Notes: generated by a model not told the origin, from the letters alone. A stretch of DNA of 64,000 bases from Actinomycetospora endophytica (GCF_021026375.1 NZ_JAJNDB010000010.1:124001-188000), one strand, 5' to 3'. Counted from the stretch's first letter, positions 30,029 through 37,403 are shown. Program-made: numbers and translations.

Positions 30029-31874
30029 CGGCGGTCACGAACAGCTGGGAGTGCGGCTTCGCGTTGCCGAACGGGCCGTGCGGCCAGTCGGCGCGGTTGA
30101 AGTCGACACACGGCTGGCCGGTGTTCTCGTCCTTGAAGGCGGTGTCGAGAGTCATCTTGCCGCCCTTGCCGATGTCCTCCATGCAGACGCGGTGGTCGCC
30201 GTCGAGGCCGGTCCGGGCGACGAAGTAGTTCGCCGTGGACAGCCGGTCGGGCTGGGTCGTCTGGTGGTAGAAGCCGTCCTGGCCGAGCGCGAGGTTGTCC
30301 AGCGCGCCCCAGTGCGGGCCACCGGCCTTCTCGTCACCATTGATCGGCAGCACGCTCTTCTCGCTCGGGCAGCCCGGACCGGGGTTGGTCTCCTGCGCCG
30401 GGGTGGTGACCGAGCACGTCGTGGCGGTCCCGTCACCGACGAGCTTGGAGATGTCGAGCGAGATCACGCCGCCCGCGGTCCCCTTGTCGTCCTTGCCCAG
30501 TGCACCGGGCTGGCGACCCATGACCGCGTGGTAGAGCGTCGTGTCGTCGGGGCTGGTCTGCAGCCAGCCACCGTTGAGCCCGGCACCCTGGTCGGCCTTG
30601 GGGTCGAGCTTCTTGACCAGCGCGGTGAGGTCGTAGACCTCACGCCACTGCGGGTCCTTGGCGGTGATGTCGGGCGTGTAGTAGATCGCGCCGCCCTGCA
30701 TCGACATCGTGAACGCGCCCTTGTGGCCGGGCTGGTTGGTGACCGTGGTCTCCATCATCGCCCGGTTCTCGTTGTGCAGCGGGTCCGCCGCACTCGAGCG
30801 CGGCCCGGTCGGCATGTACTTCACCGACTTGACCTTCGGGTGGTCCGGATCCGAGATGTCCCAGGTCCGCAGCGTGGTGCGCCGCAGGTTCGGCGACGGC
30901 GCCTTCACCGGGTCCAGGATGATGTCCCGCGGCTCGGCGTAGTCACTGGTGACCATCGTCTTGAGGTCCTCGCGGACCTGGATGCCGTGCGGGTTCGCGC
31001 ACGTCGGCGTCGACAGCGCCGGCAGGTCGAGGCACTGCTTCGGGTCCTCCGGCGTGGTGGTCGCCGCCGGCGCCTCGTTGATCAGCTTGCCGTTCGGGTC
31101 GAACTTCACGACCTCACCCGGAGACCCGGCGAACCCGTTGCCGGAGCGGACCTCCCCGCCGGTGTAGCGGCACGGGCCCGGAGCGACCGGGCCGCCCATG
31201 TAGGTGCCGTAGGCGCTGCCGTCCTTGTTGGTCCAGTAGGCGTCGGGCACCGAGCCGCACTTGGTCTGGGTCGGCAGGCTGATGCCCTTGAGTCCGACGT
31301 TCGGCAGCTTCGAGACGTCGAACATGTAGGTCACCGCGGAGAACAGGCCACCGGCGAAGACGGTGTTGCCCTTGTGCCACTCGTACTGCATGTGGTGCGG
31401 CTCGTTCTCCACCAGCGGTCCGACGGTCGCGGTGTTGACGACCTTGCCGTACCCGGGCGAGCCCTTCGTGGCGTCGATGACGGCCAGGAAGTCCGGACCC
31501 GGGGCGGCGTTGCGCACCGTGTCCAGCGGCTTGGCCAGCGACCCCGGCAGCTTCTTCACCTGCGGGACCGCGGTGTCGGCGGCGTTCTCGTCGCCGGCCC
31601 AGACCACCAGGTACTCGGGCCGCTTCCCCACCCCCTGCGCCTGGGCGGTCGACTCCTCGACGGCACCCGGGACGACGTGGTTCTCGACCCAGTAGTCCTT
31701 GCCGTCCGAGCCCTTGATCGTCTGGCGCTGCGGCACGATGTCGGCCTGGGCCGAGAGCGCCGTCGGGATCACGATCCCCCCGGCGATCACCGCGAGGGCG
31801 GCGACGATCGTCGCGACCTTCGCCCGGAGCGAGAGCCGGTCCAGCAGCCGGCGGTGCCGACCGCCGCCGCTCAT
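30012..31874 (-). CDS. Exported SBP56-family protein (methanethiol-oxidase-like)
   Basis: 620 aa. A single hydrophobic segment (19-40) ending at SAQAD marks Sec export or a membrane anchor. The mature part has the SBP56/selenium-binding motifs PHHMQY (159-164), CANPHGIQ (292-299), SDYAEPRD (310-317) and GGPHWGALD (518-526), in a likely seven-bladed propeller. Bacterial SBP56 proteins (MtoX) are copper-dependent methanethiol oxidases giving H2S, formaldehyde and H2O2. It is longer than the typical 430-470 aa, with several inserts containing extra cysteines. ATGA overlap with the upstream secreted-protein gene. Context (copper-like membrane partner, sulfur transporter, sulfur leader peptide) supports the activity; substrate remains inference. 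Confidence 0.85.
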   Translation of the reverse strand: MSGGGRHRRLLDRLSLRAKVATIVAALAVIAGGIVIPTALSAQADIVPQRQTIKGSDGKDYWVENHVVPGAVEESTAQAQGVGKRPEYLVVWAGDENAADTAVPQVKKLPGSLAKPLDTVRNAAPGPDFLAVIDATKGSPGYGKVVNTATVGPLVENEPHHMQYEWHKGNTVFAGGLFSAVTYMFDVSKLPNVGLKGISLPTQTKCGSVPDAYWTNKDGSAYGTYMGGPVAPGPCRYTGGEVRSGNGFAGSPGEVVKFDPNGKLINEAPAATTTPEDPKQCLDLPALSTPTCANPHGIQVREDLKTMVTSDYAEPRDIILDPVKAPSPNLRRTTLRTWDISDPDHPKVKSVKYMPTGPRSSAADPLHNENRAMMETTVTNQPGHKGAFTMSMQGGAIYYTPDITAKDPQWREVYDLTALVKKLDPKADQGAGLNGGWLQTSPDDTTLYHAVMGRQPGALGKDDKGTAGGVISLDISKLVGDGTATTCSVTTPAQETNPGPGCPSEKSVLPINGDEKAGGPHWGALDNLALGQDGFYHQTTQPDRLSTANYFVARTGLDGDHRVCMEDIGKGGKMTLDTAFKDENTGQPCVDFNRADWPHGPFGNAKPHSQLFVTADGDVK

Positions 31875-32362
31875 GCGTAGTCCTTGGGACCCGAGCCCGG
31901 CACGATCGCGTCGGCGCCGGTGACGGCGTTCAGCGTGCCCTCCACGGGCACGCCGCCGAGCACGGTCTCCGGCTTCGCGCCGTACTGCGGGCCCGTCGGC
32001 GCGGGCGTCGGGTCGTCCGGCGTGGTGGCCCCGTCACTGCCCAGCAGGGCCGAGGAGGACAGCGCGGTACCGACGACGGAGGTCACCGGGTCGGCGCCCA
32101 GCGCCCCGGCACCGGGCAGCGCCTGGACCTTCGGGATCTCCGGCAGCTGCGGCAGTCCGAGACCGGACCGGCCGCCGGACTGGGCGGCCCCGGGCTGGGC
32201 GGCCCCGGGCTGGGCGGCGCCGGGCTGGGCGGCGCCGGACGCGGGGGTGTCGACGGTGGCCGCCGACGCGAGGCCGGGTGCGACGGCGAGCGCGGCGATC
32301 GAGCCGGCCAGGCCGCCGAGAACGGCGCGCGCACGGCGCGCCGCTGGTGTCGAGGTGGACAC
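31871..32362 (-). CDS. Small secreted protein with AAQPG repeats
   Basis: 163 aa. N-terminal signal peptide (Arg-rich start, hydrophobic LGGLAGSIAALAVAPGLASAA), then four AAQPG-type units, then a Leu/Pro region (LGLPQLPEIPKVQALPG) and a C-terminal YGAKPETVLGGVPVEGTL. Unrecognised family. GTG at 32362 chosen: GAGAGG lies 8-13 bases upstream; an ATG at 32419 would lack a signal peptide at the right place. First gene of the sulfur operon, 284 bases downstream of the leader-peptide stop. Confidence 0.78.
   Translation of the reverse strand: MSTSTPAARRARAVLGGLAGSIAALAVAPGLASAATVDTPASGAAQPGAAQPGAAQPGAAQSGGRSGLGLPQLPEIPKVQALPGAGALGADPVTSVVGTALSSSALLGSDGATTPDDPTPAPTGPQYGAKPETVLGGVPVEGTLNAVTGADAIVPGSGPKDYA
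32176..32235. repeat. 15-base tandem repeat, four units
   Basis: Four head-to-tail copies of CGGGCTGGGCGGCCC with one or two changes (32176-32190, 32191-32205, 32206-32220, 32221-32235). On the minus strand they encode the AAQPG units of the secreted protein. Copy number may vary by slippage. Confidence 0.85.
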
Positions 32363-32401
32363 GTGAGGGAACCTCTCTGATCGGGGAACGGGTCGAGCAC
32401 A

Positions 32402-32527
32402 GGTGCTCCTCGACGCCACGCCTGCCAGGGAGGACGTCGAGGAGCACCACGGCCCTCCTCAGGCGGCGCCCCGCACCGCGTCGTCACACGCGGGCGCGGG
32501 GCGCCGCCGCCCCGCCGTGCGGCGGGG
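32402..32527 (-). promoter_or_regulatory. Structured leader of the sulfur operon (candidate attenuator)
   Basis: Three stable hairpins lie between the leader-peptide stop and the first operon gene: GGTGCTCCTCGACG (32402-32415) with 32435-32448; GGCGGCGCCCCGC (32462-32474) with 32496-32508; and CCCCGCCG (32510-32517) with 32520-32527. Together with the Cys-bearing leader ORF they could form an attenuation switch. No T-run follows the gene-proximal hairpin. The rest of the 627-base gap 32363-32989 holds only the leader ORF and presumably the divergent promoters. Confidence 0.5.
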
Positions 32528-32646
32528 CGAAGGAGGAGGGTTCAGAACGGACGGGTTCGTCCGGAGACGGATCACCGGTCGCGCAGGACCGGGCCGTCAG
32601 CGGGCCGCGAGGGCCCGTCGGGTGTCGGCCGGAGAAAGTGGGGAGC

Positions 32647-32733
32647 TCAGCCGGCCGACCCGGCACACAGCGCGCTCGCCTGCAGACGCAGGTCGACGTG
32701 GCGTCGCATCGCGAAGCGCCGGGCGGTGTGCAT
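32647..32733 (-). CDS. Leader peptide of the actinobacterial RRHVDL...C type
   Basis: 28-codon ORF, ATG at 32733, TGA at 32647-32649. It contains RRHVDLRLQASALC near its C-terminal half, with a Cys codon six codons before the stop. Short ORFs with an (R)RRHVDL core and a Cys near the end are a recognised putative leader-peptide family in actinobacteria, found in front of cysteine and sulfur-assimilation genes. It is on the same strand as the seven-gene operon starting at 32362 and about 285 bases upstream, with hairpins between. Inferred role: ribosome stalling at the Cys codon under cysteine shortage alters expression of the operon. Too short to be listed by most gene finders. Confidence 0.8.
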   Translation of the reverse strand: MHTARRFAMRRHVDLRLQASALCAGSAG

Positions 32734-32989
32734 GTCCGGAACTTGACCATGCGGACACACGGACCGTCAAAACCCCGTGTGGCCACGTCGTCACGCAGCG
32801 ACGATCGGTTCCCGTGGCCTACGTCACACCGTAGGTCTGCCACCTGCGTTGCTGCGAATACCGCCGTTCGGGCCCTTGTGGTGTACACCTCATGGCCGTA
32901 TCCACCCGTTCGAGTGAGCTGCGGCGTTTCGACGGTCGGTGCGACGGGGACCCGCTGAGCCAGGCACGGCCGAGGCAGACTGGCCGACC

Positions 32990-33778
32990 ATGAGCGAACT
33001 GGTGCACCTCGAGGTCGAGGCAGGCCGCGCGACGATCACCCTCGACTCGCCACCGAACCGCAATGCGCTGTCCGCGCAGTTGCGCCGCGAACTGCGCGAG
33101 CACCTCGACGCCGCCCTGGCCGACGACGCCGTCCGGGTCGTCGTCCTCACGCACACCGGCACGGTGTTCTGCTCCGGGATGGACCTGCGCGAGTCGCGGG
33201 GAGCGGGCGCCGGGGACCAGGGCGTACAGGAGTTCCCGGGCATCCTGACGACGTTGTGGAACTCCCCGAAGCCGGTCATCGCCCGGATCGCCGGCCCTGC
33301 CCGCGCGGGCGGCGTGGGCCTGGTCGCCGCCTGCGACATCGCGATCGCCGCCCGGGCCGGCGGCGGCGAGAAGGGCGCGACGTTCGCGTTCAGCGAGGTC
33401 CGCATCGGCGTCGTGCCCGCCGTCATCTCGGTGCCGGTGGTGCCGCGCCTGCTCCCCCGCGCGGCCGAGGAACTGATGCTCACCGGCGAGACCTTCGACG
33501 CCGACCGGGCCGCCGCGATCGGACTCGTCAACCGCGCCGTCGACCCGGACGCGCTCGACGCCGAGATCGACCGCTACACCGACATGCTCGCCCGCGGGGG
33601 CCCGGCCGCGCTGGCGGCCACCAAGGCGATGCTGCGCCGCCGTCCGGCCGAGGACATGGCTACCGATTTCGCGACGATGCTGAGCCTGTCGGCTGAGTTC
33701 TTTGCGTCCGATGAGGGGCAGGAAGGCATCGCCGCGTTCGCCGAGAAGCGCCCGCCACGCTGGGTTCCCGAGGGCTGA
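32990..33778 (+). CDS. Enoyl-CoA hydratase/isomerase (crotonase family)
   Basis: 262 aa crotonase. Oxyanion-hole segments FCSGMDLRES and GPARAGGVGLVAACDIAIAA are intact, and the C-terminal FAEKRPPRW is typical. ATG at 32990 has only a weak ribosome site. Transcribed divergently from the sulfur operon. No island operator is present, so it seems unrelated to the regulon at 0-17 kb. Substrate unknown. Confidence 0.9.
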   Translation: MSELVHLEVEAGRATITLDSPPNRNALSAQLRRELREHLDAALADDAVRVVVLTHTGTVFCSGMDLRESRGAGAGDQGVQEFPGILTTLWNSPKPVIARIAGPARAGGVGLVAACDIAIAARAGGGEKGATFAFSEVRIGVVPAVISVPVVPRLLPRAAEELMLTGETFDADRAAAIGLVNRAVDPDALDAEIDRYTDMLARGGPAALAATKAMLRRRPAEDMATDFATMLSLSAEFFASDEGQEGIAAFAEKRPPRWVPEG

Positions 33779-33833
33779 ACCGCAGGTCAGCGAGGGTTTC
33801 GAATCCGCCTCGGAAAAATCTCGGGTTCGGGTC

Positions 33834-33861
33834 TCAAGCCCGATCGGGGGTCCGCCGATGG
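33834..33861 (+). promoter_or_regulatory. Candidate sigma-28/WhiG-type promoter
   Basis: TCAA at 33834-33837, 16 bases, then GCCGATGG at 33854-33861, close to the FliA/WhiG consensus TAAA-N15/16-GCCGATAA. The predicted transcript start, about 7 bases after the -10, falls on the GTG at 33868, which would make the regulator mRNA leaderless. Found by eye only. Confidence 0.4.
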
Positions 33862-33867
33862 AGTGGT

Positions 33868-34683
33868 GTGTTCCCGCTCATGGACCGCCAGTCGTTCGCC
33901 CGGCCGGACGCCGCGACCCCGTCGGGGCACGGCGTCACCCGACGAGGGGGCTCCGGGCCCTCGTCGTCGACGGCCGTCTCCCCCGCCGTTCCGGCGGCTC
34001 GCTTCCCGCACGCGGAGCAGCCGGCCGGCAAGTTCTTCACGCCGGCGGGCGAGGCGGGCTCCATCCCGGAGCGCATCTCGGTGCTGCTCGTCGACGGCGA
34101 TCCGCACCGGCGCGAGGTCGTCGCACGGTCGCTGGTGACGGCCGGCGCGGGCAACGTGCTCGAGGCGGAGACCTCCGAGGCGGCGCGGACCCGCGTGCTC
34201 ACCGGCCCGCCGTGCGAGCTCGCCGTCGTCGACCTGAACCTGCCCGACGGGGGCGCGCTCGGCCTCGTCGGCGAGCTCCGCGCGCAGGGCTGGCGCACCG
34301 TGGTCCTCGGCGGCCCCGACGATCCCGCGGCGGCCCGGGAGGCGTTCCGGGCGGGCGCCCTGGCCTACCTGCTCACGACGTCGTCGGTCCAGATCGGCGG
34401 CGCGGCGCGGCGCTTCCTCGAGCCGGACCTCTCCACCGGGCCCCGCATGGCGGGAGGCGCCCGGGTGCCCGGCGTCGACGACGCCCCGATCGAGCTGTCC
34501 GCCCGCGAGGTGCAGGTCCTGCAGTCGGTCGCCGACGGCCACTCCAACCACGAGATCGGCGCCGACCTCGGGCTCTCCGCGCTGACCGTGAAGAGCCACC
34601 TCTCCCGGATCGGCCGCAAGCTCGGCACCGGGGACCGCGCGCGGATGGTGGTCCTCGCGATGCGGGCCGGGGTGGTCCGCTAG
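33868..34683 (+). CDS. LuxR-type response regulator with degenerate receiver domain
   Basis: 271 aa from GTG 33868 (267 aa if the ATG at 33880 is used). An N-terminal Ser/Pro-rich tail of about 65 residues precedes a receiver domain (about 70-175), then a LuxR helix-turn-helix (about 205-265: ELSAREVQVLQSVADGHSNHEIGADLGLS). The receiver keeps the acceptor Asp in AVVDLNLPDG. However, the usual Thr/Ser after strand 4 is Gly (VVLGG) and the conserved Lys after strand 5 is Thr (YLLTT), so phospho-switching may be altered or lost. No histidine kinase is adjacent. Confidence 0.88.
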   Translation: MFPLMDRQSFARPDAATPSGHGVTRRGGSGPSSSTAVSPAVPAARFPHAEQPAGKFFTPAGEAGSIPERISVLLVDGDPHRREVVARSLVTAGAGNVLEAETSEAARTRVLTGPPCELAVVDLNLPDGGALGLVGELRAQGWRTVVLGGPDDPAAAREAFRAGALAYLLTTSSVQIGGAARRFLEPDLSTGPRMAGGARVPGVDDAPIELSAREVQVLQSVADGHSNHEIGADLGLSALTVKSHLSRIGRKLGTGDRARMVVLAMRAGVVR

Positions 34684-34691
34684 CCCCTGGC

Positions 34692-34775
34692 TCAGCGCAG
34701 GTTGAGCACGATCACCAGCACGATGAGCACGACGAGGGTGCCGGTCACCCACAGCCGGGCGTAGCGACGGTCCAC
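34692..34775 (-). CDS. Very small single-TM protein
   Basis: 27-codon ORF with GTG at 34775 and TGA at 34692-34694. After VDRRYARLW comes one hydrophobic helix (VTGTLVVLIVLVIVLNL) to the end. It starts 4 bases after the stop of the 66-aa membrane-protein gene, so the pair would be an operon. No clear ribosome site. Real but unproven; may be a micro-membrane protein. Confidence 0.45.
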   Translation of the reverse strand: MDRRYARLWVTGTLVVLIVLVIVLNLR

Positions 34776-34779
34776 CCGC

Positions 34780-34980
34780 TCAGGTCCCGGCGCCGCGGCG
34801 CCGCTCCTGCGCCGCGAGGCGCCACGCGACGGTCCGCTCCACGGCCGAGTCGACGACCGCGGCGATGCCCCAGCACAGCGGGCCGAGCACGCCGACGACG
34901 ATGATCACCTGGAGCGTGAAGTCGAGCTGGGTCAGCCACAGCTCGACGCCGTCCCACCAGGTCGCCACCGCGTGCAGCAC
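34780..34980 (-). CDS. Small membrane protein, unknown function
   Basis: 66 aa with a central hydrophobic stretch (FTLQVIIVVGVLGPLCWGIAAVV) and a basic C-terminus (RLAAQERRRGAG). A GTG at 34980 starts the frame. Short proteins of this pattern are common and uncharacterised in actinobacteria. No ribosome site stands out. Confidence 0.6.
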   Translation of the reverse strand: MLHAVATWWDGVELWLTQLDFTLQVIIVVGVLGPLCWGIAAVVDSAVERTVAWRLAAQERRRGAGT

Positions 34981-35068
34981 GCGCCACAGGCTACGCGCGC
35001 GCGGGTGTGGCGCCGGTGGCGGGCGGCGGGTCGTGAACCGCTTGACCGGCCACGCCCGGCGGAGCAGC

Positions 35069-35149
35069 GTGGGTGGGGTGCAACCCCTGGTGCGTCGGCG
35101 TCACGTCGACCTGGGCCGGGTGTGGTCCGCGGGCTGTCGTCGTCCCTGA
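35069..35149 (+). CDS. Second RRHVDL...C leader peptide, upstream of SsuD-like gene
   Basis: 26-codon ORF ending in VRRRHVDLGRVWSAGC-RRP and TGA at 35147-35149. Start taken at GTG 35069 (GGAG 4 bases upstream); GTGs at 35078 and 35090 are in frame too. Same core as the leader at 32647-32733: Arg run, HVDL, then a Cys near the end. Only 37 bases separate its stop from the GTG of the SsuD-like gene. That fits translational coupling rather than a long attenuator. Independent recurrence beside another sulfur-type gene strengthens both calls. Confidence 0.8.
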   Translation: MGGVQPLVRRRHVDLGRVWSAGCRRP

Positions 35150-35186
35150 CGCCCCCCACCACACCTCAGGAGACCGGAGACCTGCC

Positions 35187-36314
35187 GTGCCCGTCGAGTT
35201 CCTCGGGATCGCCGCCACCAACGACGGATCGGAGATCCACCCGCGCTCGGGTGGACCCTTCGACGCCGACTACACCCTGCGCCTCGCCGCCGCCCACGCC
35301 GAGAACGGCTGGGACCGCGTCCTGACCGCGTACTCGTCGGGCAGCCCCGACCCGGCCCAGGCGGCCGCCTACATCGCCGACCACGTCGACGGGCTGCAGC
35401 TGCTCGTCGCGCACCGCCCCAACCTCTCGATCCCGACGTTCGCCGCGAAGACGTTCGCGACGCTGGACCACATGTCGGGCGGGAGGGTCACCGTCCACGT
35501 CATCACGGGCGGCAACGACCACGAGCAGCGCCGCGAGGGCGACACCCTGTCCAAGAACCAGCGCTACGCCCGCACCCGCGAGTACATGCAGATCCTCAAG
35601 CAGGCGTGGACGAGTCCCACGGCGTTCGACTTCGCCGGCGAGCACTACGCGTTCACCGACTTCGTCGCCGACGTCAAACCGCTGCAGCAGCCCCGCATAC
35701 GGCTGTCGTTCGGCGGCTCGTCGGACGCCGCGTACGCAACAGGCGGCGCCGAGGCCGACATCTACGCGCTGTGGGGCGAGCCGCTCGCCGACACCGCCGG
35801 GCAGATCGCGACGGTGCACGCCGCCGCCCGGGCGGCCGGACGCTCGACGATGCCCCGCATCCAGGTCGCGTTCCGGCCCATCCTCGGCGCCACCGAGGAG
35901 GCCGCGTGGGAGAAGGCGTACGCCACGGTCGCGCGGATCGAGGAGCGCACCGAGGGCGGCACGAAGCCGCTCACCAACCGGCACCGCCTCACCGACCCGG
36001 AGAACGCCGGGTCGCAGCGCCTGCTCGCCGTCGCCGAGCGCGGCGAGCGCTTCGACCGGGCGCTCTGGACGGTCACCGCGAGGGCCACCGGGGGCGGAGG
36101 CAACTCGACGGCCCTCGTCGGGACCCCGGAGACCGTCGCCGCCGCCCTGCTCGACTACTGGGATCTCGGCGTCGACATCCTCTCCGCCCGCGGCTACGAC
36201 CTGCTCGCCGACGCCGAGGAGTTCGGCCGGGAGGTCATCCCGATCGTGCGCGAGGAGGTCGCGAAGCGGGAGGCCGAGGGCAGGCCGCGCGGTCTGGACG
36301 CCGTGGCGGCCTGA
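35187..36314 (+). CDS. SsuD/MsuD-like alkanesulfonate monooxygenase (LLM class)
   Basis: 375 aa flavin monooxygenase. Segments HRPNLSIPTFAAKTFATLDHMSGGRVTVHVITGG, LSKNQRYARTREYMQI and RIRLSFGGSSDAAYATGG correspond to the SsuD pattern (VVTGG ... RYE ... FGGSSDAA). SsuD enzymes use FMNH2 and O2 to turn an alkanesulfonate into an aldehyde plus sulfite. GTG at 35187 has AGGAG 14-18 bases upstream and GGAGA 7-11 upstream. No SsuABC transporter or SsuE reductase is adjacent. Likely induced under sulfur or cysteine limitation through the leader peptide. Confidence 0.88.
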   Translation: MPVEFLGIAATNDGSEIHPRSGGPFDADYTLRLAAAHAENGWDRVLTAYSSGSPDPAQAAAYIADHVDGLQLLVAHRPNLSIPTFAAKTFATLDHMSGGRVTVHVITGGNDHEQRREGDTLSKNQRYARTREYMQILKQAWTSPTAFDFAGEHYAFTDFVADVKPLQQPRIRLSFGGSSDAAYATGGAEADIYALWGEPLADTAGQIATVHAAARAAGRSTMPRIQVAFRPILGATEEAAWEKAYATVARIEERTEGGTKPLTNRHRLTDPENAGSQRLLAVAERGERFDRALWTVTARATGGGGNSTALVGTPETVAAALLDYWDLGVDILSARGYDLLADAEEFGREVIPIVREEVAKREAEGRPRGLDAVAA

Positions 36315-36388
36315 GTCGCCTGCCGCCGCCGGAGTCCCGACCCCCGTCACGATCGCGGGCGTCGGACCCGGCGGATAGGTTCGGTGCC

Positions 36389-37354
36389 ATGTTCGCCGTC
36401 TACGCGTCCGAGCCCAACGCCGACGATCCGCTCGCCTCCCTGGTGGTGGGCGAGCGTCCCGACCCCGAGGTGCCCGAGGGATGGGTGCGGGTCAAGGTCG
36501 AGGCCGCGAGCCTCAACATGCACGACCTGTGGACGCTGCGCGGGGTCGGGATCAAGCCCGAGCAGTTCCCGATGATCCTGGGTTGCGACGGGGCGGGCAC
36601 GCTCGACGACGGGTCCCCGGTGGTCCTGCACTCGCTCATGGGCGACCCGGACTGGAAGGAGGACGAGACCCTCGACCCGCAGCGCAAGATGCTCACCGAG
36701 TGGGCGCAGGGCAGCTTTGCCGACTACGTCGTCGTCCCCAAGCGCAACGCGCTGCCCCGTCCGGAGGGCCTCTCGGCGGTGTCCGGTGCGGTCATGGGGA
36801 CCGCATGGCTCACCGCCTACCGGATGCTGTTCACCAAGTCCGGGCTGCGCGGCGGGCAGACGATGCTCGTCCAGGGCGCCTCGGGCGGGGTCTCGACGGC
36901 GCTGATCGCGCTCGGCCGGGCCGCCGGCATGCAGGTCTGGGTCACCGGGCGCACCGACGAGAAGCGCGAGCTGGCGCTGCGTCTCGGTGCCCACCAGGTG
37001 TTCGAGTCCAACGCGAAGCTGCCCGGCAAGGTGCAGGCGGTGTTCGAGACCGTCGGCGAGGCCACCTGGAAGCACTCGGTGCGCGCCCTGGTGCCCGGCG
37101 GCACGATCGTCTGCTCCGGCGCCACCTCGGGCAACCAGCCGCCGGCCGAGCTCGCGCAGATCTTCTTCCTGCAGAAGAACCTGGTCGGCTCCACGATGGG
37201 CACCCTCACCGAGCTGCGCGATCTGCTCGACTTCGTCGCCACCACCGGCATCCACCCGGAGATCGGCCAGGAGCTGCCGATGACCGAGGCGGCCAAGGGC
37301 TTCCAGGCCATGTCCGACGGCGACACCGCCGGCAAGATCGTCTTCACGCGCTAG
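36389..37354 (+). CDS. Zinc-type alcohol dehydrogenase / quinone-oxidoreductase-like MDR protein
   Basis: 321 aa medium-chain dehydrogenase/reductase. GroES-like N-terminus (SLNMHDLWTLRGVGIKPEQFPMILGCDGAG) and Rossmann part with VQGASGGVSTALI. The usual catalytic zinc Cys/His and the structural four-Cys loop are absent, so it is a zinc-free NADPH:quinone-type reductase. A perfect terminator-like hairpin follows its stop. Confidence 0.9.
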   Translation: MFAVYASEPNADDPLASLVVGERPDPEVPEGWVRVKVEAASLNMHDLWTLRGVGIKPEQFPMILGCDGAGTLDDGSPVVLHSLMGDPDWKEDETLDPQRKMLTEWAQGSFADYVVVPKRNALPRPEGLSAVSGAVMGTAWLTAYRMLFTKSGLRGGQTMLVQGASGGVSTALIALGRAAGMQVWVTGRTDEKRELALRLGAHQVFESNAKLPGKVQAVFETVGEATWKHSVRALVPGGTIVCSGATSGNQPPAELAQIFFLQKNLVGSTMGTLTELRDLLDFVATTGIHPEIGQELPMTEAAKGFQAMSDGDTAGKIVFTR

Positions 37355-37361
37355 TCCGCAC

Positions 37362-37403
37362 GCCCCGCCACGCGGCGATGTTTGGTCGTCCGCGTGGTGG
37401 GGC
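37362..37403. terminator. Terminator hairpin after the MDR gene
   Basis: GCCCCGCCACGCGG (37362-37375) pairs with CCGCGTGGTGGGGC (37390-37403), one G-T pair, loop of 14 bases. The remaining gap to the sigma-factor gene (37404-37590) shows only the GGAGG ribosome site. Confidence 0.75.

Noticed and set aside
32403-32958. Several 65-230 codon frames in the gap before the sulfur operon
   Set aside because: No ribosome sites, Arg-rich shadow composition and mutual overlap; only the 28-codon leader ORF has a recognisable family pattern.
33790-33850. TTTCGAATCC and surrounding pairing resembling a tRNA T-arm
   Set aside because: No acceptor stem, anticodon arm or D-arm could be drawn; the sequence fits a promoter and small hairpin.
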